Below are positions 9,839 to 18,483 of a stretch of 64,000 nucleotides of DNA, piece after piece; the first letter of the stretch is position 1; every line of letters starts with the position of its first letter. The translations under genes were made by a program, and so were the position numbers. The DNA comes from Parvibaculaceae bacterium (lineage in GTDB: Bacteria > Pseudomonadota > Alphaproteobacteria > Parvibaculales > Parvibaculaceae), in contig JARGNZ010000016.1 in NCBI GenBank assembly GCA_029209985.1, forward strand, positions 1 through 64,000, read 5' to 3'. The notes under the pieces are model-generated. The model was not told where the DNA came from and made no database searches. It was given only the letters and a program-made list of their open reading frames with translations.

Positions 9839-10002
9839 AGAGAGACCTGAGGTTTGCTCTAAAGGCACATCCGGGGGCGAAAAGCCGAAAAATCGGCTTA
9901 TTTTCACGACAAATCGTTGTTTTTTGCGGTTTCGGGCAGGAGGTGCTTGATTTTCCCAGCGTTCCTGCGCATTGTCCGCAAAATTCCAGAAAAAGGTTGA
10001 AG

Positions 10003-10221
10003 ATGGCGAAGGAAGAACTCCTAGAATTTCCCGGTGTGGTTATCGAACTCTTGCCCAACGCGACATTCCGCGTTGAGCTAGAAAATGGCCACGAAATTAT
10101 CGCGCACACTGCAGGCAAGATGCGGAAAAACCGTATTCGCGTTTTGGCAGGTGACAAGGTCCAGGTTGAAATGACCCCGTATGACCTAACCAAAGGCCGT
10201 ATCACATACCGCTTTAAGTAA
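10003..10221 (+). CDS. infA: Translation initiation factor IF-1
   Basis: A 72-residue S1-like OB-fold protein that binds the ribosomal A site with IF-2 and IF-3 during initiation. The sequence [19 protein letters not shown] and the end [15 protein letters not shown] are diagnostic. The ATG at 10003 gives exactly the usual 72 residues; the upstream in-frame start at 9943 would add 20 unsupported ones. The stop codon lies inside a strong hairpin (10203-10231). Confidence 0.97.
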   Translation: MAKEELLEFPGVVIELLPNATFRVELENGHEIIAHTAGKMRKNRIRVLAGDKVQVEMTPYDLTKGRITYRFK

Positions 10222-10236
10222 GCGGTATGTGCTTTT
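10203..10236 (+). terminator. Intrinsic terminator overlapping the infA stop codon
   Basis: Perfect 12-base arms CACATACCGCTT (10203-10214) and AAGCGGTATGTG (10220-10231) flank a 5-base loop, followed by C and four Ts. The infA TAA (10219-10221) is at the loop edge, so a ribosome finishing infA would cover the left arm. That makes it a candidate stop-codon-coupled terminator or attenuator between infA and maf. The T-tract is short. Confidence 0.65.
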
Positions 10237-10282
10237 CACTGCCGATGGTGTGACACCAATGGCAGTGGGTGAGGGTGACCCC

Positions 10283-10948
10283 ATGTCTGTGCCCCCTACA
10301 AATTCCGAACACGTAAAGCAGCCCGGACCTGGGCCACACGCCAGCGATGCGGCAGCGCCTGAACTGGTGTTGGCCAGCGCCTCGCCACGCCGTGTGCAAT
10401 TGCTTGAGCAAATCGGTGTGGTGCCTGCCCAAATTGTGCCCGCTGATATTGACGAAACCCCACTCAAAGGCGAATTACCCCGGCAATTGGCTGAACGGTT
10501 GGCACGGCAAAAAGCCGAGGCCACGGCTAAGTTGGTAGGCGCTGAGCCTGCTCGCTTCATTTTGGCAGCAGATACGGTGGTGGCTGTTGGCAGGCGTATT
10601 TTGCCGAAGGCAGAAACAGAAGCCCAAGCCCGCGCCTGCTTGAAGCTGTTGAGCGGTCGGGCGCATAAAGTCTACACAGGCGTCGCCCTGCAAAAAGGCG
10701 ACTCGTTGCATAGTCGCCTTGTCGTGTCGCGGGTACATTTTAAGCGCCTGTCCTATGATGAAACTGAAGCCTATATCGCAAGCCAAGAATGGGATGGCAA
10801 AGCGGGTGGTTATGCCATTCAAGGCCGTGCCGGTGCCTATGTGCGCGATATATCAGGCTCATATAGCGCAATTGTTGGGCTTCCGTTGCATGAAACGGCA
10901 AATCTTTTGGCTGGTTTAGGGTTCCCTCTCTATTCATCAGCACAATAG
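10283..10948 (+). CDS. maf: Maf-like nucleoside triphosphate pyrophosphatase
   Basis: About 221 residues. The core has the Maf signature LASASPRRVQLLEQ, then LPRQLAERLARQKA, ILAADTVVAV and GYAIQGRAGAYV. Maf proteins hydrolyse non-canonical or methylated NTPs (dTTP, UTP, m5-UTP, m7-GTP) to monophosphates in the cytoplasm. The frame opens with GTG at 10229, but that codon lies within the hairpin after infA. The ATG at 10283 has GAGGGT 7 bases before it and is preferred, leaving a polar N-terminal tail of ~27 residues. The maf - RNase G - yacG order is the conserved one. Confidence 0.88.
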   Translation: MSVPPTNSEHVKQPGPGPHASDAAAPELVLASASPRRVQLLEQIGVVPAQIVPADIDETPLKGELPRQLAERLARQKAEATAKLVGAEPARFILAADTVVAVGRRILPKAETEAQARACLKLLSGRAHKVYTGVALQKGDSLHSRLVVSRVHFKRLSYDETEAYIASQEWDGKAGGYAIQGRAGAYVRDISGSYSAIVGLPLHETANLLAGLGFPLYSSAQ

Positions 10949-11041
10949 TGGTGTTAGTGTCTTAATATTGAAATTGTTGGCAGTGGTACTCAATCCGATA
11001 GCGCCTTGAGGGTGAGTGGATGAGAGCACCCGTGAGGATGT

Positions 11042-12556
11042 ATGTCGGAAGAAGTATTGATCAATGTTGGTCTTGGGGAGACCCGCATTGCCGTCGTTGA
11101 AGACGGTGTGCCCACCGACCTCGTGCTGGAGCGGACCAGTGAGGAAGACCTCACCGCTAAAACAGGGCGGGCGGGGCACTCACTTCTTGGAAATATTTTT
11201 CTAGGCCGGGTGCAGCGCGTTTTGCCCGGTATGCAAGCGGCCTTTGTGGACATCGGATTGGAGCGGGCAGGGTTTTTGGGTGCACGTGAAGCCAAATGCC
11301 TGTGCGAACTGATGAACCTAGACGAAGAATCCTTACCACCCATCGCCCAATGCGTACACGAAGGCCAAGCCATTTTGGTGCAAGCGGTGAAAGACCCGAT
11401 TGCCGATAAGGGAGCGCGTCTGTCTGCCAATGTCACGCTTGCCGGTCGCCAATTGGTGATGGTGCCCAACCAATCAGGCGTCGCCCTATCGCGCCGGATT
11501 GAGAACGAGGATGACCGTGCGCGTCTGACCACGATGGTGGAAGGCATTATCGAAAAACTAGGCACCCACGGTGTGACCGGTGCGCCCGCAGGCTATATTG
11601 TGCGCACCGCAGCCTTAGAGGCGACCGAGAGCGAGTTGATCGAAGACGCCCGTCGTTTGGCTGTGCAGTGGGAGAAGGTGCGGGAGGTGCAGAAGCTGAC
11701 CAAGCCCCCGGCTGTCGTGTATCATGACCTCGATCCGGTCGCAAAAACCATGCGCGACTATGCGGGGTTGGAAACGTCACGTGTGGTGATCGACGACCTA
11801 AACGCCTTTAACGAAGCCAAAGCTTACTGTGCCGCCACGATGCCAGCCATGTTGGAGCGCATCCACCTGCACAATGGCCCCGGTGCTTTGTTCGACATGT
11901 ACGACATCGACGGTGAGATTGAACGCGCCCTAGAAACGCGCGTAGAGCTGCCCTCAGGGGGCTGGATCATCATTGAAAACACAGAAGCCCTGACCGCAGT
12001 GGATGTAAACTCTGGTCGTTTCACAGCCTCGACAGGCTTGGAAGAAACCAGCGTCAAAACCAATCTTGAAGCCGCTGAAATGCTGGTCAAACAATTACGG
12101 TTGCGCGGCACGGGCGGCTTGATTGTCATTGATTTTATTCACATGAATGAACCAGAGAATAATCAAAAGATTGTCGATGCCCTCAATCATGGGTTTGAGC
12201 GCGACCGCGTGCCCACACAAATTTCCGGCATGTCGGAGTTTGGCCTGATCGAGATGACCCGCAAGCGGGTGCGGGAGCCGTTGGAAAAACTGCTCACCGA
12301 AGTGTCCAATCCGGGCACGCCATTGCGCATCAAAACCCGGGGCACTGTCGCCAATGAGTTGATGCGTGCGGTGGAAAAGGAAGCCTGTGCGGGCCGCCCG
12401 TTAGTGGTGCGCGCTTCTCCTGATGTGGAGCATTGGTTTAGGGCCCGCAATGCATTTCTGCTGGAGCGCATTCGCGAACGCCTGCCTGTGCGTGTGGTAT
12501 TGGAGGCTGACCCTTCTCTCACCCGTGAACGCTTCACCATTGGGTATCTCAAGTAG
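11042..12556 (+). CDS. rng: Ribonuclease E/G family endoribonuclease lacking the Zn-link cysteines
   Basis: A 504-residue RNase G-like protein. The N-terminal S1 domain (about 35-120) begins GNIFLGRVQRVLPGMQAAFV. The DNase I-like catalytic core has the two metal-binding aspartates, D321 in ALTAVDVNSGRF and D364 in LIVIDFIHM. In RNase E/G the core is followed by MTRKR and a CPxC zinc link that joins two subunits. Here MTRKRVREPLEKLL (405-418) is followed by TEVSNPGTPLRIKTRG with no cysteine. There is no C-terminal degradosome scaffold. It is probably a second, RNase G-type paralogue for rRNA/mRNA processing; a full RNase E should exist elsewhere. Confidence 0.85.
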   Translation: MSEEVLINVGLGETRIAVVEDGVPTDLVLERTSEEDLTAKTGRAGHSLLGNIFLGRVQRVLPGMQAAFVDIGLERAGFLGAREAKCLCELMNLDEESLPPIAQCVHEGQAILVQAVKDPIADKGARLSANVTLAGRQLVMVPNQSGVALSRRIENEDDRARLTTMVEGIIEKLGTHGVTGAPAGYIVRTAALEATESELIEDARRLAVQWEKVREVQKLTKPPAVVYHDLDPVAKTMRDYAGLETSRVVIDDLNAFNEAKAYCAATMPAMLERIHLHNGPGALFDMYDIDGEIERALETRVELPSGGWIIIENTEALTAVDVNSGRFTASTGLEETSVKTNLEAAEMLVKQLRLRGTGGLIVIDFIHMNEPENNQKIVDALNHGFERDRVPTQISGMSEFGLIEMTRKRVREPLEKLLTEVSNPGTPLRIKTRGTVANELMRAVEKEACAGRPLVVRASPDVEHWFRARNAFLLERIRERLPVRVVLEADPSLTRERFTIGYLK

Positions 12557-12561
12557 GAGGC

Positions 12562-12771
12562 ATGATGTCGGACCCTGTTTTTTTGCACCCTCGCCCCTGT
12601 CCCATTTGCTCGAAACCAGCCACACCTAAAATGCGGCCTTTTTGTTCCAAGCACTGCGCCGATGTGGATTTGAACCGCTGGCTCAAAGGCACCTACGCCA
12701 TTCCTGCGGTGGAACCTCAAGATGAATGGTCGCAAGGGGTAGAGGCGCTAGACGCCGATGAGCCGCAGTAA
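12562..12771 (+). CDS. yacG: DNA gyrase inhibitor / zinc-ribbon protein YacG
   Basis: A 69-residue protein with the YacG zinc site C13-x2-C16-x11-C28-x3-C32, and the sequence DLNRWLKGTYAIP after it. YacG of E. coli binds GyrB and inhibits gyrase. Two ATGs stand in tandem after AGGAGG (12562 and 12565); the second has the better spacing. It begins 5 bases after the RNase gene stop, so the two are translationally close. A perfect 7-base inverted repeat CCCAATA/TATTGGG lies 93 bases downstream at 12864-12886, without a T-tract. Confidence 0.9.
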   Translation: MMSDPVFLHPRPCPICSKPATPKMRPFCSKHCADVDLNRWLKGTYAIPAVEPQDEWSQGVEALDADEPQ

Positions 12772-13013
12772 GTGGGCCAAACTGATTCTGCAACAAAACC
12801 GGTGGGGGCGTAGGCTCTGAGCACCGACATGCGGCAAAGAGGCCCGTAAAAGGGGCGCAAAAGCCCAATATTTGAGATTTATTGGGAGGGCGTACAGTAT
12901 TTGTGGAGAAGTGGGCAACATATGTCATTCCTGCCTTTACAGGCCCGCTCTGATTGCCTATAAACCGCGAGCCTTGGCGGCGCACTTGATGCCCGCCCCA
13001 TATGAGGCCAAGT

Positions 13014-13089
13014 GCCCGAGTAGCTCAGTTGGTAGAGCATGCGACTGAAAATCGCAGTGTCGGTGGTTCGAATCCGCCCTCGGGCACCA
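13014..13089 (+). tRNA. tRNA-Phe (GAA)
   Basis: A full cloverleaf with acceptor stem GCCCGAG/CTCGGGC, anticodon stem TGCGA/TCGCA and loop CTGAAAA, giving anticodon GAA. The T-arm is GGTGG-TTCGAAT-CCGCC. Discriminator A and CCA are encoded. The position after yacG is conserved in alphaproteobacteria. Confidence 0.97.
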
Positions 13090-13189
13090 CTTCCAAAATA
13101 TTTAGTTATTTCAGCCCAGTAGATGCCAAAGACACCCTGCTTATTGCCGCCAATCGTATAGTGTTTGGCGCAAGTGAAAGCCGTGCGTC

Positions 13190-13327
13190 TTATTTCTTAT
13201 CCGAAGGGAGAAGCGCATTTAGCTCTGTCAGCAAGGCCGTGGCAATGCCTTCCTTCTTCCACGCATCCTCAATATTTGCATATCGATATTCAGTGCGATG
13301 GCTCTGGATAAAGTTAGCGCGTGGCAT
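13190..13327 (-). CDS. Possible 45-residue protein overlapping the end of the EamA gene
   Basis: An ATG at 13327 overlaps the 3' end of the EamA exporter gene by 14 bases and opens a 45-residue frame ending at 13190. The translation has protein-like composition: charged and amphipathic, with SHRTEYRYANIEDAWKKEG, then ATALLTELNALL. I do not recognise the family with certainty. It could be a small gene translated by coupling to the transporter, or the remnant of a larger gene. No independent ribosome site is obvious. Confidence 0.32.
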   Translation of the reverse strand: MPRANFIQSHRTEYRYANIEDAWKKEGIATALLTELNALLPSDKK

Positions 13328-14231
13328 TTGTAGGGCGGCTGACGGCGTACACCCCAAGACCCACGAATAGAATGGCCAAGTATCCCAGTGTGCTGGGTAT
13401 TTCTGCGAAAAAAGCATAGGCAAGGAGAGCGCCGATGACGGCGGATACAGATCCGATTTGGCTCAAATAGACGGGTCCTGCCAAGTGTTGCAGCCGGAAA
13501 TACAGATCGTAAAGCAGCGTGAAAACGAGGGTTTGTGCCAGCAACAGGCCCCCAGCATTTAAGGACCACACCGTGGGGGCGATCGGCATGCCTAAGATGC
13601 CGGTAAGGCACACAAGGGTGAGAAAGCCAAAGGCCATCATACTGAGCGATAGATGGGCCGGGGGCACGCCGTGAGGCCAGTAGCGACTGCGGAAAATATT
13701 GCCAATGGACAAAAGCACGGGGGCGCACAGGGAAGCAATGATCCAGAAATTGAGGTCGCCCTCTAAGAAATTTTTGCTCAGGCTCAATAAAACAGCCCCA
13801 ATGACACCGGACACAACACCGGCGCATTTAATCGCGTTGATTTTCTCCAGTCCCAGGCTCACCGCAAGGGCGTAGGTGATGACCAAGGGAAAGGCCATGC
13901 TAAGGGTGACAAAGCCAACGCCAATATGCTGAGCGGCGGCGAAACCAAGCGCATTTGGCAAAGCAAATAAGACCCCGCTCACAAGGGAGAAGCCGAGAAA
14001 TCGCGCGGATAACACAAGCGGTGGGCGGGTAAAGGCAACGCGGGCATACATGAGAACGGCACTGCCCAACATGGACCATTGCAGCAGACTTAAAGGATGC
14101 CACCCCACCGAGGGCGCGGCCTTCGCAATGAGAATTGAGACAGCCAACAACGCACCGACAATCAGCAAGAGGCCAACAGCACCGCTTTTGCGCGTGCTGG
14201 CAAGAAGAGACGAAGAGGAGGCATCAGGCAT
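13314..14231 (-). CDS. EamA/DMT-superfamily transporter
   Basis: A 305-residue inner-membrane protein with about ten hydrophobic helices in two homologous halves, the drug/metabolite transporter (EamA) architecture. The N-terminal ~15 residues are Ser-rich and cytoplasmic. These proteins usually export amino acids, nucleosides or other metabolites; the substrate cannot be seen. It is divergent from a MarR-family gene whose start is 88 bases away, with a near-perfect palindrome between them. Control of the exporter by the MarR protein is therefore likely. Confidence 0.85.
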   Translation of the reverse strand: MPDASSSSLLASTRKSGAVGLLLIVGALLAVSILIAKAAPSVGWHPLSLLQWSMLGSAVLMYARVAFTRPPLVLSARFLGFSLVSGVLFALPNALGFAAAQHIGVGFVTLSMAFPLVITYALAVSLGLEKINAIKCAGVVSGVIGAVLLSLSKNFLEGDLNFWIIASLCAPVLLSIGNIFRSRYWPHGVPPAHLSLSMMAFGFLTLVCLTGILGMPIAPTVWSLNAGGLLLAQTLVFTLLYDLYFRLQHLAGPVYLSQIGSVSAVIGALLAYAFFAEIPSTLGYLAILFVGLGVYAVSRPTNATR

Positions 14232-14290
14232 GAGATCGATCCATTGATTTGATAGGCGAAACTGGCGTAAGCTGGTATTTAGTCGTTAAG

Positions 14291-14308
14291 TATCTTAATA
14301 TCAAGATA
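14291..14308. promoter_or_regulatory. Candidate MarR operator palindrome
   Basis: The 18-base site TATCTTAATATCAAGATA is an inverted repeat with 16 of 18 symmetric positions (arms TATCTT/AAGATA). It ends 11 bases before the marR-like start codon, within the divergent promoter region of the EamA gene. Size and symmetry suit a MarR dimer. Binding is inferred from position only. Confidence 0.6.
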
Positions 14309-14319
14309 AAAGAGGGAAG

Positions 14320-14814
14320 ATGGATAGAGCTGCCCAAGCCAAGGCCCAATGGAAAAGGGAACTGCCACGCTTAGATATGGACCCGATGGTTCTGATAGGC
14401 CGTCTCGCCGAGGTGCAACATTTGATGGCGGAGAATTGGCTCGAACCGATTTTTAAGAGCAACGGCCTTAAACGAGGAGAGTTTGACGTATTGGCCACTC
14501 TGCGCCGGGCCGGGGCACCCTATGCGCTGACCCCAACGCAGTTGTATCAATCAACAATGGTCAGCTCTGGAGGCATGACAGCCCGCATCGACCGGCTGGA
14601 AAAAAACAGCTACATCGAGCGCAAGCCCCATCCCACGGATCGGCGGGCTTTGATGGTGGTGCTGTCGCCCAAGGGCAAAAACCTGATCGATCAAATGATG
14701 CCAGCCTATGTGCAAGCCCAGCACGACGCGGTGGGCAGTTTAACGTCCGCGCAACAACAGACACTGTCATCACTACTGGCAACCCTTGTGGAAAATTTGG
14801 AGGCACCGGACTGA
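14320..14814 (+). CDS. MarR-family transcriptional regulator
   Basis: A 164-residue winged-helix regulator. The recognition region reads ALTPTQLYQSTMVSSGGMTA, followed by RIDRLEKNSYIERKPHPTDR, where the DR wing motif of the family is visible, then VVLSPKGKNLIDQM. Dimerising helices lie at both ends. It stands divergent from the EamA exporter with a palindrome just before its own start, so autorepression and repression of the exporter are the simplest model. The ligand is unknown. Confidence 0.88.
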   Translation: MDRAAQAKAQWKRELPRLDMDPMVLIGRLAEVQHLMAENWLEPIFKSNGLKRGEFDVLATLRRAGAPYALTPTQLYQSTMVSSGGMTARIDRLEKNSYIERKPHPTDRRALMVVLSPKGKNLIDQMMPAYVQAQHDAVGSLTSAQQQTLSSLLATLVENLEAPD

Positions 14815-14934
14815 GGCAAGGTTAATGCTTTTCCAATCCCTATGCGCCAATCTGCGCCTTTAATTACAGAGAAGGGTGCGCATATAATCAACACTTCTTC
14901 GCGCCCCTATTATTATGAGATTAAAGGCCAACAC

Positions 14935-15804
14935 ATGAACAGCAAAACCCACTCACGGTTTGTCCTCACTATTTCTTGCCCGGATGCCCTTGGCATCGTG
15001 GCAGCCGTGTTTGGCACATTGGTGGATATGAAACTTTTCCTGATCGAAACCCACCACTATGGGGATGAGGAAACAGGGCGCTTTTTCTTGCGGACGGTTT
15101 TTCAACCAGAAGAGGGAGTGGCTTTTAATAAGTCAAAGTTTGAAGCGACGTTTGCCGACATCGCCAAGAAATTCGATATGGAATGGCAAGTGCACGACCG
15201 CGCGATCCCGCCATCGGTTCTTTTGCTGGTGTCTAAATTTGATCACTGTTTGCAAGACCTTCTGTACCGCACCCGCACTGGCGCGTTGAATATGAGCATC
15301 CCAGCCGTCGTATCGAACCACTTAGAAGTGGCTCCCTTGGTGCAACAACACGGCATCCCCTTCATTCACATTCCGATTTCTAAGGACAGCAAACAAGATT
15401 CCGAAGCGCGGTTGCGCGATGTGATTGATGAAACGCGCGCGGAGTTTGTCGTGCTCGCCCGCTACATGCAGGTGTTGAGCAAAGACTTATGTGATGACCT
15501 TGCGGGAAAAGCCGTCAACATTCACCACTCTTTCTTGCCCGGCTTTAAGGGGGCCAAGCCCTACCACCAAGCCCATGCACGCGGGGTGAAGTTGATCGGA
15601 GCCACAGCACACTTTGTCACGTCCGACCTAGATGAAGGCCCCATTATTGAACAACGGGTAGAGCGGGTGGACCATTCTTATACCGCTGAAAAAATGGTGG
15701 CGGCGGGACGCGATATTGAAAATGTGACCTTGGCGCGGGCCGTTGAAATGTTGACCGAGCGACGTGTTTTCCTACACGGGAACCGGACAGTGATTCTGCA
15801 ATAA
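14935..15804 (+). CDS. purU: Formyltetrahydrofolate deformylase
   Basis: A 289-residue enzyme that hydrolyses 10-formyl-THF to formate and THF, balancing one-carbon pools. Residues ~8-85 form the ACT regulatory domain (FVLTISCPDALGIVAAVFG). The rest is a formyltransferase-type domain with the catalytic Asn-His-Asp set: N195 and H197 in NIHHSFLPGFKG and the Asp in TSDLDEGPIIEQ. The ATG at 14935 follows AAAGG and gives the normal length; a start at 14842 would add 31 residues that do not fit. In this class purU often serves C1 or glycine-betaine catabolism, but no such genes are adjacent. Confidence 0.95.
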   Translation: MNSKTHSRFVLTISCPDALGIVAAVFGTLVDMKLFLIETHHYGDEETGRFFLRTVFQPEEGVAFNKSKFEATFADIAKKFDMEWQVHDRAIPPSVLLLVSKFDHCLQDLLYRTRTGALNMSIPAVVSNHLEVAPLVQQHGIPFIHIPISKDSKQDSEARLRDVIDETRAEFVVLARYMQVLSKDLCDDLAGKAVNIHHSFLPGFKGAKPYHQAHARGVKLIGATAHFVTSDLDEGPIIEQRVERVDHSYTAEKMVAAGRDIENVTLARAVEMLTERRVFLHGNRTVILQ

Positions 15805-15835
15805 GCAGACTTTTTTGAAAATCTGAACCTGTCAG

Positions 15836-15870
15836 CGGCGCTTTTTAAGGAAGGCGCCGTCGGTGTTTTT
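15836..15870 (+). terminator. Possible terminator after purU
   Basis: Arms CGGCGC (15836-15841) and GCGCCG (15854-15859) enclose a 12-base loop, and five Ts lie at 15866-15870. The stem is only 6 bases, and the T-tract starts 6 bases later than ideal, so the call is weak. Confidence 0.4.
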
Positions 15871-15928
15871 CCCGGAAAAAGGGTGATTTCCGCCGGGGCT
15901 TGCCAAATCTCTTTTTTTTCTCTAAAAA

Positions 15929-16714
15929 GTGAACATGGTTTACAAAAATGCTCTGCAAGAAGACTATACCCCCCGTGTTGCGGCCAAAAGGGCGCGCAAG
16001 ATGCAAGAGATTCTGGGCATTGCCTTAGACCTTGCCTGTGAAAACGGGTTGGGGAATATGACGCTGCACACATTGGCGCGCCGCATGGACCGCTCGGTCG
16101 CTGCGGTATATCGATATTTCCCATCAAAAGAGGCGGTCGTGCGCGAGTTGCAACGCCTTGTCGGGACGCACATAACGCTGCTTACGCAAGAGGCGACCCA
16201 AGCATTTGAGCAGAGTGCTGCACAACAAAATATTCCCGAAAGTATCTCTCTGCTCGCTCAAATCCTGCTTTCTGCAAAGGTTTATGAAACCTATGCCCGC
16301 ACCAAACCCGACGAATTTGATTTGATCACGCATCACCTCAGTACAGCATTTTACAAATTGCCTGAAAAAGACGCGGGCCTTGTGTTCGATGTGACGCGGA
16401 TCAACCTTGAAGCGCTGGCCAGCCGGTTTGATGCCGCTGCAGAGAAGGGCCTTTTGCACGCTGGAGATGCCAAGGGGCGCTCCATGATGTTTTGGGGAGC
16501 GCTGCAAGGAGTGCTTCAAGTGCAAAAAATGGAGCGGAGCGCACCAGACTTTTTTACGTCAAAAGAACTACCCAACACCACGCTAGATGCGTTGTTGATT
16601 GGTTGGGGAGCCAAGCCGTCATCGGTTGAAGCGACCCGAACATTGCTTGAGAAGCAACCCAGTACAAAGTCAAAAAGAGATCTTCGGCATTTACTCGAAG
16701 ACACATCACATTAA
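15929..16714 (+). CDS. TetR/AcrR-family transcriptional regulator
   Basis: A 261-residue regulator. The N-terminal helix-turn-helix reads MTLHTLARRMDRSVAAVYRYF then PSKEAVV, the TetR pattern. The larger C-terminal ligand domain is poorly conserved, as usual. The start is GTG at 15929 or ATG at 15935. It lies 23 bases upstream of the D-aminoacylase-like gene on the same strand, so it probably controls that gene and itself. The effector may be the amidohydrolase substrate, but that is inference. Confidence 0.87.
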   Translation: MNMVYKNALQEDYTPRVAAKRARKMQEILGIALDLACENGLGNMTLHTLARRMDRSVAAVYRYFPSKEAVVRELQRLVGTHITLLTQEATQAFEQSAAQQNIPESISLLAQILLSAKVYETYARTKPDEFDLITHHLSTAFYKLPEKDAGLVFDVTRINLEALASRFDAAAEKGLLHAGDAKGRSMMFWGALQGVLQVQKMERSAPDFFTSKELPNTTLDALLIGWGAKPSSVEATRTLLEKQPSTKSKRDLRHLLEDTSH

Positions 16715-16737
16715 ACCAAGGTTGAGGGAGAACCATC

Positions 16738-18465
16738 ATGCCGACATATGATTTGGTCATTCGAAACGGAAAAGTTGTTGATGGAACAGGCGCAAAGCCG
16801 TTCATCGCAGATGTCGCTCTTAAAGGCGACCGCATTGCTGCTATTGGGGAAAATCTAGAAGCTGGTGAACGCGAAATTGACGCGAAGGGCCTGTTGGTGA
16901 CACCCGGCTTCGTGGACATTCACACCCACTATGACGCGCAAGCTACATGGGACCCTTACTTGACGCCGTCATCTCAACATGGCGTCACCACAGTCGTGAT
17001 GGGCAATTGCGGGGTTGGCTTTGCACCAGTGCGCCAAGAGCAACGCTCAGACTTGATCGACCTTATGGAAGCGGTCGAAGATATTCCGGGCGCGGCCATG
17101 CACGAAGGCATTAAGTGGGAATGGGAAAGCTTCCCAGAGTTTATGGACTCAATCGACAAACGCACCTACGCCGTTGATATTGGCGCACAGATGCCACACT
17201 GCGCCTTGCGGGTTTATGTGATGGGGGAGCGCGGTGTAAAGAACGACTTTGCGACCCAAGAAGACATTGATCAAATGCGGAATTTGACATTGGAAAGCAT
17301 CCAAGCCGGCGCCTTGGGTTTTTCAACCTCTCGTACCGAATTGCACAACACCCTAACAGGTGACCCGGTGCCGGGCACTTTTGCGGCGCAAGATGAATTG
17401 GTCGGCATTGCCTCAGCTTTGAAAGAAGCAGGTGCAGGCGTATTCCAAATTTCTGCAACCCATAGAGACATGGCAAAAGAATTTAAGTGGATGCGCGAAA
17501 TTGCTGAAGATACGGGTCGGATGGTGACGTTTAATCTGCAGCAAGTTGATGAAGCACCCAACCTCTATAAAGAAATGTTCACCTTATTGGAAGAAGCCAA
17601 GAAGGACGGGGTTACCAACATTCGCGGGCAACACTCTGGCCGCCCAGTGGGCATTTTGATGGGTTGGCAAACATCCGCGCACCCATTCTTGGCGACAAAG
17701 GAATACGGACTTTACGGGATGATGCCGTTTGAAGAACGCATTGTGGAATTGCGCAAACCGGAAGTGCGGGAAAAAATACTCAACGGGTCAGATGTGGACT
17801 TGGGTGATTTTGTCAAAATGATCACCACCAGTTACCACAAAATGTACCCAATGGGCGAAGAGCAAGACTATGAGCCGTCCCAAGAGAAATCTGCGGCTTC
17901 CATCGCAGAGCGCGAAGGCAAGGACCCTCGGGCAGTTGTCTATGACGCAATGCTGGAACAAGATGGCACCGGGCTGGTGTACTTCCCACTCTTTGGCTAT
18001 TCCACCAATGATCTGTCAGCCATTGAAGCTTCTCTCAAACATCCACAAGTCGGCTTGAGCTTGGCCGATGGCGGGGCGCATGTGGGCGCTATTTGTGACG
18101 GGGGCACACCAACCTTCATGTTGACCCACTGGGTGCGCGACAGAGAGCGGGGCGCAAAATTTGCGATTGAAGACATTGTAAAGGTGCAAACGAAAGATAC
18201 TGCCGAACAATATGGTTTGTTTGACCGGGGCGTGTTGGAAGTGGGCATGAAAGCCGACGTCAATGTGATCGACCTTGAAAAACTCTCCTTGCCGCACCCT
18301 AAAATGGTTTTTGATCTGCCGGCTAATGGGCGCAGGTTGTATCAAGGGGCGACCGGATATCGCGCAACTATTTTGAGCGGTCAAATTGTGGCTGAAAATG
18401 ATAAGGCGACCGGTGTTTTGCCGGGCCACCTTATTCGCGGCGCACAGCAAAAACCAGCGGCTTAA
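16738..18465 (+). CDS. N-acyl-D-amino acid deacylase family amidohydrolase
   Basis: A 575-residue amidohydrolase. The N-terminal beta-sandwich and metal site show PGFVDIHTHYDAQATWDP with H62 and H64, then HGVTTVVMGNCGVGFAP with C91, the zinc-ligand cysteine typical of D-aminoacylases. A conserved late segment has SLADGGAHVGAICDGGTP. The family removes acyl groups from N-acyl-D-amino acids or related amides. It is longer than classical D-aminoacylase (~480), matching the large subgroup common in marine alphaproteobacteria. A strong terminator follows at 18484-18518, separating it from the TauE gene. Confidence 0.88.
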   Translation: MPTYDLVIRNGKVVDGTGAKPFIADVALKGDRIAAIGENLEAGEREIDAKGLLVTPGFVDIHTHYDAQATWDPYLTPSSQHGVTTVVMGNCGVGFAPVRQEQRSDLIDLMEAVEDIPGAAMHEGIKWEWESFPEFMDSIDKRTYAVDIGAQMPHCALRVYVMGERGVKNDFATQEDIDQMRNLTLESIQAGALGFSTSRTELHNTLTGDPVPGTFAAQDELVGIASALKEAGAGVFQISATHRDMAKEFKWMREIAEDTGRMVTFNLQQVDEAPNLYKEMFTLLEEAKKDGVTNIRGQHSGRPVGILMGWQTSAHPFLATKEYGLYGMMPFEERIVELRKPEVREKILNGSDVDLGDFVKMITTSYHKMYPMGEEQDYEPSQEKSAASIAEREGKDPRAVVYDAMLEQDGTGLVYFPLFGYSTNDLSAIEASLKHPQVGLSLADGGAHVGAICDGGTPTFMLTHWVRDRERGAKFAIEDIVKVQTKDTAEQYGLFDRGVLEVGMKADVNVIDLEKLSLPHPKMVFDLPANGRRLYQGATGYRATILSGQIVAENDKATGVLPGHLIRGAQQKPAA

Positions 18466-18483
18466 ACTTTACACATCGTCAGG

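Noticed and set aside
13002-13370. 122-residue plus-strand ORF starting MRPSARVAQLVEHATENR
   Set aside because: The start is a translation of tRNA-Phe; this string is a well-known spurious ORF over tRNA genes.
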